Assembly (NCBI GenBank): GCA_964550125.1
Contig: CAZJWC010000004.1
Location: 1 to 64,000, forward strand
Direction: 5' to 3'
Source of the DNA: CAZJWC01 sp964550125
GTDB lineage: Bacteria; Bacillota; Clostridia; Christensenellales; Borkfalkiaceae
Length of the DNA: 64,000 nucleotides
The notes under the pieces are model-generated. The model saw only the letters and a list, made by a program, of their open reading frames with translations, was not told the DNA's origin and ran no database searches. The position numbers were made by a program, and so were the translations under genes. Shown piece by piece: positions 46,436 to 54,720 of the stretch; the first letter of the stretch is position 1, and the number at the start of each line of letters is the position of its first letter.

Positions 46436-47074
46436 ATGAATAATCAAACTGAAAATGAGGAAGAATTAAAGCCTCAAACGGAAGAATTACAACAAGAAAA
46501 TTATGAAGAAGCAGAATATAATATCACTTTAACAAAGAAAAAATTTAGTGCAACGATAATAGCAAAAATTGCAATGTTTACAGCGTTAGCATTTGCCTTA
46601 TCATATATTGAGTTTCCTATTTTCCCTGCAACCCCCTTTTTAAAGATTGACTTTGGAAATGTTTTTATAATGCTTTCAGGTTTTATGTTTGGTCCGTTAG
46701 GAGCAATTATTACACTGCTTTGCAAGGAATTTTTGTGTTTTATAACAAAATCCTCAACAGGTGGTGTAGGTGAAATTGCTAATGTGATTATGACGTTATC
46801 GTATATAATCGTCCCCTCTTGCATGTACTTAAAAAAGAAAGGAAAAAAGTGGGTAATAATTACTATGTGCATAGGTGTGTTGTTGCAGGCTTGTAGTTCC
46901 TTACTTGTAAATAGATTTATCAACTTCCCCTTGTATATGGGTGAGGGAGCAGGTTTGTTTTTTGCTCAAACTTGGTATTATATTTTTCTTTTCAATTTAA
47001 TCAAGGGAGTTGCAATCAGCGTTTTAACCTTTATTTTATATAAGAAAATTTCCTACCTATTAAAAAAGTTTTAA
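46436..47074 (+). CDS. ribU: ECF riboflavin transporter S component RibU
   Basis: Membrane subunit binding riboflavin for an ECF transporter. The core (about residues 38-212) has six hydrophobic segments and the RibU-like stretch LSYIEFPIFPATPFLKIDFG followed by GPLGAIITLLCKEFL. An unusual N-terminal extension of ~35 residues is strongly acidic and Gln-rich (NEEELKPQTEEL). The FMN riboswitch upstream supports the substrate. AAGGAG precedes the ATG. Confidence 0.92.
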   Translation: MNNQTENEEELKPQTEELQQENYEEAEYNITLTKKKFSATIIAKIAMFTALAFALSYIEFPIFPATPFLKIDFGNVFIMLSGFMFGPLGAIITLLCKEFLCFITKSSTGGVGEIANVIMTLSYIIVPSCMYLKKKGKKWVIITMCIGVLLQACSSLLVNRFINFPLYMGEGAGLFFAQTWYYIFLFNLIKGVAISVLTFILYKKISYLLKKF

Positions 47075-47109
47075 TTGCTTTATTCAAGCAAATATTATAT
47101 AATTGATTT

Positions 47110-47505
47110 ATGATTACTAATAGTGAATTTGAAACGATAGATTTTGCAAAAGAGTTTGCAAAAAAATTAAAACCTAACGATGTAGTTTTACTCTCTGGTG
47201 AAATGGGTGCAGGCAAAACAATATTTGCAAAGGGTGTTGCCTTGGGACTTGGCATTGATGGTGAAATTACAAGCCCCACTTACGCTTATATGAACGACTA
47301 TGACGGAAAGTTGTATCATTACGATTGTTATAGACTTACAAGTTCAGCACAGGCAGAGGGATTAGGACTGACTGATTATTTTTACGCAGGTGGCGTTTGC
47401 CTAATTGAGTGGGCTGAAAATATACAAGAAATTTTACCTGACAACTGCATTAAGGTAAAAATTACAAAACTTGATTTAACAAAAAGACAAATAGAGGTCG
47501 TATGA
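47110..47505 (+). CDS. tsaE: tRNA t6A biosynthesis ATPase TsaE
   Basis: ATPase that assists the TsaBD complex in making threonylcarbamoyladenosine at position 37. The P-loop SGEMGAGKT is at about residues 33-41 and SPTYAYMNDY and YHYDCYRL follow; 131 residues. The start has no clear Shine-Dalgarno (preceded by TATAATTGATTT). Its stop overlaps tsaB by 4 nt. Confidence 0.92.
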   Translation: MITNSEFETIDFAKEFAKKLKPNDVVLLSGEMGAGKTIFAKGVALGLGIDGEITSPTYAYMNDYDGKLYHYDCYRLTSSAQAEGLGLTDYFYAGGVCLIEWAENIQEILPDNCIKVKITKLDLTKRQIEVV

Positions 47506-48116
47506 AAAACTGTTTAGTTATTGATACAAGTTCAAAATATTTAACTGTACTTTGCTCAAAAGAGGGTAAAACGGAAATAACACACCTTGCTGATTGCAAC
47601 CTTACACACTCATTAAAACTTATGGACGCTGTTGAACATACTTTGATTAAAGCACAATTATCTCTTGATGATATCGATTTTTTCGGTTGTGTGGTTGGAC
47701 CTGGTTCGTTCACAGGTATTAGGATAGGTATAGCAACCATTAAAGGATTTTGCTTTGCAAAAAATAAACCTTGCCTTTCATTAACTTCTTTTGATATTAT
47801 TGCATATAATGCTAATGAAAAAGCACTAGCAGTTATTGATGCTGGGCATAATAACTATTATGTCTGTGGTTTTGATGAAGACAAAAATATAATTTATCAG
47901 CCTGAATTTTGTTCGTATGAAAAACTGGTTGAAGTATCTAAAGATTTTGAGGTTTATTCGTTTGATACGCTAAAAATTTCTTATAAAACCGTTGATGTTT
48001 CAAAAGGACTTTTAAATGCAACGGCTTGTAAAGAGGGAGAACTTTCAAATGAACTTGTTGCCTTTTATATTAAAAAAAGTCAGGCAGAGGAAAGCAGGTT
48101 GAAAAATGAAGGTTAG
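47502..48116 (+). CDS. tsaB: tRNA t6A biosynthesis protein TsaB
   Basis: Non-catalytic ASKHA-fold partner of TsaD. LVIDTSS at the N-terminus and GPGSFTGIRIGIATIKG are diagnostic. At 204 residues it is a little shorter than many homologues. It overlaps tsaE at its start and rimI at its end. TsaD itself is not in the window. Confidence 0.92.
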   Translation: MKNCLVIDTSSKYLTVLCSKEGKTEITHLADCNLTHSLKLMDAVEHTLIKAQLSLDDIDFFGCVVGPGSFTGIRIGIATIKGFCFAKNKPCLSLTSFDIIAYNANEKALAVIDAGHNNYYVCGFDEDKNIIYQPEFCSYEKLVEVSKDFEVYSFDTLKISYKTVDVSKGLLNATACKEGELSNELVAFYIKKSQAEESRLKNEG

Positions 48117-48549
48117 AAAGTGGACCAAAAGCGACCTTATACAAATATCTAATCTTGAAAAAGAGTGTTTTGAAGACTTTTGGACACTTGATATGTTTGA
48201 AAGCACTTTAAATACTTATAATACAATTCCTCTCCTTTGTGAGATTGAAAGCAAAATAGCAGGTTATATTTTAGTTGCCTATGTAAAAGGTGATGATGTA
48301 GCCGATTTAATGAATATTGCCGTTAAAAAAAATTTTAGGAGAAAGGGAATTGCTGATAAGCTTATTGAAAATGCTGTTTTAATTGCAAAAGACAAAGGGA
48401 TAAAAACTCTTTTTTTAGAGGTGAGGGTAGGAAATATCCCTGCACAGAATTTATATAAAAAACATAATTTTAAAGCAACTAATGTTAGAGAAAAATATTA
48501 TGACAATCAGGAAGATGCTTTAGTGATGGCGAAAAGTTTGGAGGATTAG
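48106..48549 (+). CDS. rimI: Ribosomal-protein-alanine N-acetyltransferase RimI-like (GNAT)
   Basis: GNAT-fold acetyltransferase of 147 residues. The acetyl-CoA loop is NFRRKGIADKLIE at about residues 79-91, followed by LFLEVRVGNIPAQNLYKKHNF, typical of RimI. It is encoded in the usual tsaE-tsaB-rimI block, overlapping tsaB by 11 nt. Its 3' end carries the GGAGG used by the next gene. Confidence 0.9.
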   Translation: MKVRKWTKSDLIQISNLEKECFEDFWTLDMFESTLNTYNTIPLLCEIESKIAGYILVAYVKGDDVADLMNIAVKKNFRRKGIADKLIENAVLIAKDKGIKTLFLEVRVGNIPAQNLYKKHNFKATNVREKYYDNQEDALVMAKSLED

Positions 48550-48550
48550 T

Positions 48551-49297
48551 ATTTCATCTTTATCAAATTATACTTACTTCGTTGAGGTTGACGGATACAG
48601 TGTTTGTTATATTCAAAAGGGCATTGGAAAAGATTTAGTTTTGCTTCACGGCTATAATTCTTGCAAAGAGAGTTTTTATTATCAAATTGAGTTTTTTTCA
48701 AAAAGGTATAGAGTTACTTGTTTAGATATTGTAGGTTTTGGAAAAAGCGATAAACTCAAAGAGAGTTTTGGGGTAGTGGAGTATGCTCATTTCATTGAGA
48801 AATTCCTTGAAAAATTAAACATTAAAAAACCAAATGTTGTTGCTCACTCTTTTGGTGGAAGACTAGCGATTTATCTTTCTGCTCAAAGCCTCCTTTTTGA
48901 TAAAGTTGTTTTAACAGGAAGTGCTGGGGTAATAATAAATCACGGATTAAGATATAAAGCAAAAGTTTATTCATATAAACTTTTAAAAAAAATATTTAAA
49001 AATAAAAACTTTACCTTTTCTGCAAGTAAAGAGTACAAAAATTTGAACGATATACAAAGAGAAAGTTTTAAAAAAATCGTAAATTTTGATTTGCGAGGCT
49101 TAAGTAAAAATATTCAAAATGAAACTCTTTTACTTTATGGGAAAGGGGATAGAGATACCCCCGTCAAGATAGGTAAAATTTTAAATAGACAAATTAAGGG
49201 CAGTAAGTTGCTAATTTTTGAAAATTCAGGTCATTTCCCTTTCATTGATGAGGCAAATAGATTTAACCATCAAGTTAATGAGTTTTTAAATAATTAG
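48551..49297 (+). CDS. Alpha/beta-hydrolase fold protein, apparent ATT start
   Basis: Predicted serine hydrolase of 248 residues. Oxyanion-hole LVLLHG, nucleophile elbow AHSFGG, acid loop LLYGKGDRDTP and histidine in NSGHFPFIDE form a complete catalytic triad. The frame has no ATG, GTG or TTG before the essential LHG motif; a TTG at 48641 is inside that motif and would delete the first strand. The coding sense continues upstream (FVEVDGYSVCYIQKG, a normal hydrolase N-terminus) to ATT at 48551, which stands 6 nt after GGAGG (48540-48544). I therefore infer initiation at ATT. Substrate unknown; it leads hydrolase-murF-ddl. Confidence 0.8.
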   Translation: MSSLSNYTYFVEVDGYSVCYIQKGIGKDLVLLHGYNSCKESFYYQIEFFSKRYRVTCLDIVGFGKSDKLKESFGVVEYAHFIEKFLEKLNIKKPNVVAHSFGGRLAIYLSAQSLLFDKVVLTGSAGVIINHGLRYKAKVYSYKLLKKIFKNKNFTFSASKEYKNLNDIQRESFKKIVNFDLRGLSKNIQNETLLLYGKGDRDTPVKIGKILNRQIKGSKLLIFENSGHFPFIDEANRFNHQVNEFLNN

Positions 49298-49316
49298 TTT
49301 TTGGAGAATACGGTCA

Positions 49317-50942
49317 ATGCTAGATGTTTTTTCATTAAATGGAATAATCGAATATTTGATTGTTGCAATAATAATGTCATTGCTTATGGGACTATGTTCC
49401 TTTAAGCCTTTTGGCGTTTTGCAACAATGTGGCTATAAAACGAAGATGTTTTTGTCTTGGGCAGGAAGAAAGAATAATATGGCGTTCACTCGTCTTGTTT
49501 TACTTTCTTTTATGCTTGTGTTATTTTCAGCAATTACAACTTTGTGTTTTTCCTTTTTAGGCATAATTTCTGCTTATTTGAGTTTAATTCCTTTTGTGGG
49601 TTTCTTTATTTTATACTATTACGCAGATAGTAAAATTGCACTTAAAGTTAAACTTAAAATTACAGGTAGAGTTAGACGTTTATATGCTACGCTTATTATA
49701 CTTTTGATTTTGTTTATATTCCTTCTTGGAGTAATCTTTAATTTGCTTGTTAACATTGTTGATGTTGATATAATATATAATTTTAAATATGTTCCTTTAG
49801 GTGTGTTGCCTTTATTTTTACCTTCAAGTATTGCACTAGCAAACATTATAAATTCAGCAATAGAAAACCCTAAAAATAAAAAGTTTATTGTTAAAGCGAC
49901 AGATAAACTTGCAAAAACGGATATTAAAAAGATAGCAATTACAGGTAGTTATGCAAAGACTACTATAAAAAATATTCTATTCACAATCTTAAGTGAAAAA
50001 TACTCTATTGTTTGCACTCCTGAGTCATATAATACACCCTTGGGTATTGCAAAAACTATAAACAAAAATGACCTCTCTTGCTATGATTATATTATTGTAG
50101 AAATGGGTGCAAAAAACAAGGGCGACATAAAAGAACTTTGTGATATGGTTCAACCAGACTATTCAATTATAACGGGTATATGTCCACAGCATTTAGAAAG
50201 TTTTGAAACTCTTGAAAATATTATTTCAACAAAGAGTGAAATTATTGAAGGCACTTCAAAAGACGGATTTATAGTTGTCGGTGCTGATGAAAATACAAAA
50301 AATATCTTTAAAGATATTCAGCAAGATAAATTACTTGTTCCCAGTAAAGATTTAATTATTAAGGGTGTAAAATCTTCAACCGAAGGTATTAAATTTAGTT
50401 ATAATACAAAGGGAGAAGTTTACAATTTTGAAAGCAAACTACTAGGCGAACACAACGCTAGGAATATAGCAATTTGCGTTGAAATGGCAAAAAAACTTGG
50501 ACTTTCAAAAGAGGAAATAGAAAGAGGTGTAAAGAAGGTAAATCATATTCCACACCGTCTTGAAAAAATAGTTAGTAACGGAATTTCAATTATTGACGAC
50601 AGTTATAATGCAAGCATAAATGGAGTTTACGCTGCGTTAAATGTATTAAAGTTATTCGGTGGAAAAAAGATTGTAGTTACTCCTGGCGTGGTTGAACTAG
50701 GAGTGCTTGAAGAAGAAGTAAACAGAAAACTAGGCGAACAGTTGAGTGATGTTGACCTCTTGATATTGGTAGGTGAAACTTTAGTTCAAATTATCAAAGA
50801 GGGTGCTTTATCAAATGGTATGTCTGTTGATAAAATTAAAGTAGTTCCTACCCTTGAGCATACTAAAGAGATTATACAAGAATACGTAGAAAAGGGCGAT
50901 ACGTTGTTGTTTTTGAACGACTTGCCCGACATATATAACTAA
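49317..50942 (+). CDS. Membrane-anchored MurF-like Mur ligase
   Basis: Mur-ligase-family enzyme of 541 residues. Residues 1-175 hold about five membrane helices in place of the usual MurF substrate-binding domain. The ATPase core follows (about 200-400) with SYNTPLGIAKTIN, VEMGAKNKGDI and the GEHNARN region, then the C-terminal ligase domain with PHRLEKI and IDDSYNAS. The P-loop reads GSYAKTT (210-216): the glycine normally before the catalytic lysine is alanine. With ddl next door it probably adds a D-Ala-D-X dipeptide or a related group at the membrane, but this is inference. Confidence 0.75.
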   Translation: MLDVFSLNGIIEYLIVAIIMSLLMGLCSFKPFGVLQQCGYKTKMFLSWAGRKNNMAFTRLVLLSFMLVLFSAITTLCFSFLGIISAYLSLIPFVGFFILYYYADSKIALKVKLKITGRVRRLYATLIILLILFIFLLGVIFNLLVNIVDVDIIYNFKYVPLGVLPLFLPSSIALANIINSAIENPKNKKFIVKATDKLAKTDIKKIAITGSYAKTTIKNILFTILSEKYSIVCTPESYNTPLGIAKTINKNDLSCYDYIIVEMGAKNKGDIKELCDMVQPDYSIITGICPQHLESFETLENIISTKSEIIEGTSKDGFIVVGADENTKNIFKDIQQDKLLVPSKDLIIKGVKSSTEGIKFSYNTKGEVYNFESKLLGEHNARNIAICVEMAKKLGLSKEEIERGVKKVNHIPHRLEKIVSNGISIIDDSYNASINGVYAALNVLKLFGGKKIVVTPGVVELGVLEEEVNRKLGEQLSDVDLLILVGETLVQIIKEGALSNGMSVDKIKVVPTLEHTKEIIQEYVEKGDTLLFLNDLPDIYN

Positions 50943-50989
50943 TTGAGAGAAATACCAAAGCAAAAATTTTTTGTGGAGGTGTTTTTTTT

Positions 50990-52108
50990 ATGAAAAATGT
51001 AGGCGTATTTTTTGGTGGAAAATCAACTGAAAATGAAATTTCAATTATCACAGGAGTTATGACGTTGAACGTACTTGATAAAGAGAAATATAAAGTTATT
51101 CCTATCTATTTAGATACAAATGGAACTCTAAAAAGTAGTGATGAGATGTTTTCAGTGGAAGGATTTAAGGGAAGAAGGGACTTGTTTTATGATGTTATTT
51201 TAAAGGACGGATACTTATACAAGTTTTCAAGGTGGAGGGCGAAGCCTATTGCGAAACTTGATGTGGGGATAAACTGTTGCCATGGAATATGTGGTGAGGA
51301 CGGATATATAGCCTCCCTGTTAAAAGTGAACGATATTGCAAACTGCTCCCCTAACCTAATTCCGTCAGCAGTATTTATGGATAAGAGTATAACTCGTATG
51401 GTATCCTCATCACTTGGTATAAATACTCCCCCTTTCATTAAGGTGAACGAGGTTGATTTTGAAAAGCGTTCAAAGGTGGTTTTAAGGTATATTGAAAGGT
51501 CAATCGCATACCCTTTAATAATAAAACCAAATCTTTTAGGTTCTAGCATAGGTATAACTATTGCAAATGATGAAAATGAACTTGAACAAAGCATTTTAAA
51601 TGCTTTTAAATATGACAGTAGCGTTATAGTTGAAAAATACATAGAAAAAAAGATTGAAGTGAATTGTGCCTGTTATAAAAGTGATGGGCAAATTTTTGTG
51701 TCTAATTGTGATGTTCCTCTCACTACCGAAAAATTTTATACTTTAGAAGAAAAGTATTTAAAGGGCAACAAGGGTACTGAAAATAAAAGTAAAGTTATTT
51801 TGTGTGACGAACAAATTCAAAAAATTCAAGCATACACAAAGTTGCTTTATAAAAAGTTTGATTTTAATGGAATTGTAAGGGCAGACTTTTTAGTTAGCGA
51901 AGGGGAGGTATACTTCAACGAACTAAATGCTGTACCCGGTTCGCTTGCTTATTATATGTTTTGTTCCTCTTTTGGAGAATTTAAAGATTTGCTTGATAGA
52001 CTTATTGTTGAAAGTGAAAAAAGGTATAAAATGGAAAAAAATAAAATTGTCGATTTAAAACTTGGCGTTCTTGATAATTTTAATAAAATTTCAAAGTATA
52101 AAAAATAA
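50990..52108 (+). CDS. ddl: D-alanine-D-alanine ligase family protein
   Basis: ATP-grasp ligase joining two D-amino acids for peptidoglycan. VGVFFGGKSTENEISIITG at the N-terminus, CHGICGEDG, IVRADFLV and the active-site NELNAVPGSLAYY are as in Ddl. The omega-loop region reads FYTLEEKYLKG, keeping the Lys-Tyr pair. The usual GREI-type motif is altered to EKKIEVNCACY, so the enzyme is somewhat diverged. 372 residues; GGAGGTG precedes the ATG. It probably works with the MurF-like protein 48 nt upstream. Confidence 0.85.
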   Translation: MKNVGVFFGGKSTENEISIITGVMTLNVLDKEKYKVIPIYLDTNGTLKSSDEMFSVEGFKGRRDLFYDVILKDGYLYKFSRWRAKPIAKLDVGINCCHGICGEDGYIASLLKVNDIANCSPNLIPSAVFMDKSITRMVSSSLGINTPPFIKVNEVDFEKRSKVVLRYIERSIAYPLIIKPNLLGSSIGITIANDENELEQSILNAFKYDSSVIVEKYIEKKIEVNCACYKSDGQIFVSNCDVPLTTEKFYTLEEKYLKGNKGTENKSKVILCDEQIQKIQAYTKLLYKKFDFNGIVRADFLVSEGEVYFNELNAVPGSLAYYMFCSSFGEFKDLLDRLIVESEKRYKMEKNKIVDLKLGVLDNFNKISKYKK

Positions 52109-52185
52109 AATATTCCTCACTATAATAATGGGGAATACGAAATAGGTTTATGATAATTGCCCGTTTTGGTGGTACGGGTAGTATT

Positions 52186-52216
52186 AAAGGACGACAATAG
52201 ATGTCGTCCTTTTTTT
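52186..52216 (+). terminator. Terminator after ddl
   Basis: AAAGGACGAC pairs with GTCGTCC(TTT) around ATAGAT, followed by seven T residues; the T-tract overlaps the stop codon of the convergent carbamoyltransferase-like gene. The preceding ~75 nt after ddl hold nothing recognisable. Confidence 0.85.
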
Positions 52217-53174
52217 ATTGTTGATTATCCGTTTCTTTTGTGGTCAATGAATAAATTGCTTTAACAGCGTGTATCCTGTTTTCAACTTGATTAAAGATGA
52301 GTGATTTGTTTGAATCAATTAATGTAGGGCTAATGCAGGGAATTTTTATTGTGGGGTTTGAACACATAATCAAAACATCTTCATTTGCCTTTGATAAAAG
52401 ACTTTCATCAAGATAAAATTGCTTTTCAATCCTCGTTTTTTCCTCTGCGTTTTTATAAACGAAATTATTGTCAGCACTTGCGTAAACAACATCAACCCCT
52501 TTAATAGCGTCCGTAATGTTGTCAAAAGTATTTATTGTAGAAAACTGAATTGCAGTTGAAATCGATTTTTGCGAAGGACCGTATTCTTTAGGACAGGCTA
52601 AATTGACTGAAAGTCCACATTTTGCACAAGCAATTAAAAATGAATTAACTGCTTGGTTGAAAGGTCCAACTATTGCAATTTTCATTTTATTGAAGCCACT
52701 TCTATTTTCAGCAAGGGTATAAATATCGGCAATAGCATTACATGGTGAACAGGTTGAAGAAGACACATTTACGACAGAGATTGTAGAGTCATTTGAAAAC
52801 TTTTTGATTAACTCATTATCAAAACCGTCAGCAACAATGGCTGAAAAACCTAATTTTTGAATAATTGTGCTTGCCGTTTTAAAATTGTCATCATCTTTTA
52901 AATCAATCTCATCTTGATTGATAGCAATAAACTCACCACCAAGTTGCTTTACTGCAAGTTGAAAAGAAAGTCTATCTTTAATTGAATTTTTAGAAAGGCA
53001 TAATAAAAAAGTTTTACCTTTCAAAGTGTCTATACTTTCCCCAACATTTTGCTTTTGTTTAAAAAGTTTGGTGGTATATAAAAATTCATAAATATCTTCT
53101 TCAGTAATGTCAGCAATGCCTATTAAGTGTTTGCTGTTTACTTTAAATTCAGGTGTATATTTTGTAATATCCAT
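52215..53174 (-). CDS. Carbamoyltransferase-fold protein lacking catalytic motifs
   Basis: Over its whole length (319 residues) this resembles ornithine carbamoyltransferases: KHLIGIADITEEDIYEFL at the start, KDRLSFQLAVKQLGGEFIAI, GPFNQAVNSFLIACAKCGL and the end NQVENRIHAVKAIYSL. Yet the carbamoyl-phosphate motif STRTR reads SIKDR (64-68), the HPCQ motif reads SPCN (143-146), and the late HCLP motif is replaced by CSNP. Known family members depend on these residues, so carbamoyl transfer is unlikely. The gene is undamaged, has AAGGA before the ATG and a near-consensus promoter. It may be a pseudoenzyme or act on another ligand. Confidence 0.75.
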   Translation of the reverse strand: MDITKYTPEFKVNSKHLIGIADITEEDIYEFLYTTKLFKQKQNVGESIDTLKGKTFLLCLSKNSIKDRLSFQLAVKQLGGEFIAINQDEIDLKDDDNFKTASTIIQKLGFSAIVADGFDNELIKKFSNDSTISVVNVSSSTCSPCNAIADIYTLAENRSGFNKMKIAIVGPFNQAVNSFLIACAKCGLSVNLACPKEYGPSQKSISTAIQFSTINTFDNITDAIKGVDVVYASADNNFVYKNAEEKTRIEKQFYLDESLLSKANEDVLIMCSNPTIKIPCISPTLIDSNKSLIFNQVENRIHAVKAIYSLTTKETDNQQ

Positions 53175-53209
53175 TTTTTTTCATCCTTTATCATTTCGAT
53201 GTTTTTTAT

Positions 53210-53238
53210 ATTATATCAATTTTTATTTAATATTTCAA
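53210..53238 (-). promoter_or_regulatory. Promoter of the carbamoyltransferase-like gene
   Basis: Minus strand TTGAAA (53233-53238), 17 nt, TATAAT (53210-53215), with TGA before the -10: a near-consensus extended promoter. Confidence 0.8.
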
Positions 53239-53336
53239 CAATTCTTAATAAATAAAAAAACTTTTTACCAATTTAAAATAAAAATAAAAAAATTTTACAA
53301 AAACGGCAAAATTTGATATATTAAAGTTTGATATTT

Positions 53337-53345
53337 TGGTATAAT
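53337..53345 (+). promoter_or_regulatory. Extended -10 of the MalK-like gene
   Basis: TGGTATAAT (53337-53345) is a perfect extended -10 element. The best -35 (TTGATA, 53313-53318) is 21 nt away, too far for the usual spacing. AT-rich sequence without other features fills 53239-53336. Confidence 0.6.
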
Positions 53346-53387
53346 CAAAAAGAGAATAATTCCACTTAGTAATTTTGGGAGAAATTT

Positions 53388-54620
53388 ATGTCAAGATTAG
53401 TTTTTAAAAATGTAACAAAAACATATCCCTCAGGTGTGTGTGCTGTAAAAGATTTTAATCTTTCTATTGATGCAGGTGAGTTAGTAGTGTTTTTTGGACC
53501 TAGTGAGTCGGCAAAGTCTACTTTAGTTCGCATGGTAGCAGGAATTGAAGATGTTTCTAGTGGTACGATTTTAATTGACGATAAAGTTTTAAATGATATT
53601 GATAAAAAGGATAGAGAAATCGCGTTCATCTCACAAAGTTTTACCCTTTTCCCTACGCAAACTGTGTACGATAATATTTCCTATGGTTTAAGATTGCGTA
53701 AAGTTCCAGAGGACGTTATCAAAGATAAAGTAACAGTAGTTGCTGAAATATTAGGACTTACTGAAAGTTTAAATAAAAAGGCAAAACAACTTTCTGCTGT
53801 TGATAAGCAAAGGGTTGCTTTTGGTCGTGCTATTGTAAGAGAGCCCAAAGTTATTATCTTTGACGAGCCCTATTCAAATTTAGATAAAAAAACAAGGGAG
53901 ATTATGCGTAGTGAAATTGTTAAGTTGCACAAAAGACTTAACTCAACTATAATCTATGCTTCAAAGGATACATTAGAAACTTTAACTATTGCTGATAGAG
54001 TTGTCGTGCTAAATGAGGGATTTATTCAACAGGTTGATAAGCCTGAAAATATATACAACTACCCTTCAAATTTTTATACTGCAGCCTTAATAGGAGATCC
54101 TCAAATGAATACCTTTATAGGCTTTTTATCTAAAACTGAAAACGGAACATTTGCAACCTTTGGTAAAAGAAGAATACAAATTGACGAGAATACCGTAAAA
54201 AGAATAGTTGATTTTGATAGTTTGGAAGATACTACTGAGGTTAGTTTTGGTATTAGATACGAGGACACCAAAGTATTGTCTACAAAAGAAATAGGTGATA
54301 AAGCCGGTTACTCAATGGATTGTGTTGTAATTAGTGCTGAAAAAGTAGGTAAAGACACGCAAGTTTACTGTGCTATTGCAGAAGATGTAAAGGACGCTGA
54401 TACAATGATTGTTAAAGCATCGGCAGATAAAGATTTTCAAAAAGGCGATAAGATTGATGTGTACTTTGATACTAAATATCTACAAATTTTTGACGTAAAT
54501 ACAGGCAAAAAGATGCTAAAAAGAGACGAAGGTTTTATTATTGACGATACTCACCAAGAAGGACAAGATTTTGAGCCTCTAACCCCTCAAGAAAGAGAGG
54601 AACTGTTTGCTTCAAAGTAA
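53388..54620 (+). CDS. MalK/UgpC-type ABC ATPase homologue with degenerate nucleotide-binding motifs
   Basis: The 410-residue protein has the ATPase fold (1-235) and C-terminal TOBE-like barrel (about 235-370) of sugar/glycerol-phosphate importers such as MalK, plus an acidic tail. Walker A, normally GPSGCGKST, reads GPSESAKST (37-45); the LSGGQ signature reads LSAVD (135-139); the switch histidine is K193. The Walker A lysine, Q83, and Walker B D159-E160 are kept. ATP might still bind, but normal hydrolysis and sandwich dimer formation are doubtful. No permease or binding protein is nearby, and a terminator closes it as a single gene. It may regulate rather than transport. Confidence 0.8.
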   Translation: MSRLVFKNVTKTYPSGVCAVKDFNLSIDAGELVVFFGPSESAKSTLVRMVAGIEDVSSGTILIDDKVLNDIDKKDREIAFISQSFTLFPTQTVYDNISYGLRLRKVPEDVIKDKVTVVAEILGLTESLNKKAKQLSAVDKQRVAFGRAIVREPKVIIFDEPYSNLDKKTREIMRSEIVKLHKRLNSTIIYASKDTLETLTIADRVVVLNEGFIQQVDKPENIYNYPSNFYTAALIGDPQMNTFIGFLSKTENGTFATFGKRRIQIDENTVKRIVDFDSLEDTTEVSFGIRYEDTKVLSTKEIGDKAGYSMDCVVISAEKVGKDTQVYCAIAEDVKDADTMIVKASADKDFQKGDKIDVYFDTKYLQIFDVNTGKKMLKRDEGFIIDDTHQEGQDFEPLTPQEREELFASK

Positions 54621-54621
54621 A

Positions 54622-54653
54622 AAAAAGGATTATCTTTTGATAATCCTTTTTTA
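54622..54653 (+). terminator. Terminator after the MalK-like gene
   Basis: AAAAGGATTATC pairs with GATAATCCTTTT around TTTT, followed by T-rich sequence. Confidence 0.88.
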
Positions 54654-54662
54654 TTTATCTAA

Positions 54663-54691
54663 TTGCTAAATGCAAGGTTGTGTGTTATACT
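54663..54691 (+). promoter_or_regulatory. Promoter of the PHP-like/AraM-like/HAD operon
   Basis: TTGCTA (54663-54668), 17 nt, TATACT (54686-54691), preceded by TGT. AAAGGGG precedes the ATG at 54721. Confidence 0.75.
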
Positions 54692-54720
54692 AAAAATATA
54701 AACTTAAAAGGGGATATATA

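Noticed and set aside
48641..49297. TTG at 48641 as the start of the alpha/beta hydrolase
   Set aside because: It lies inside the conserved LLHG oxyanion motif and has no ribosome binding site; coding sense extends 30 codons upstream.
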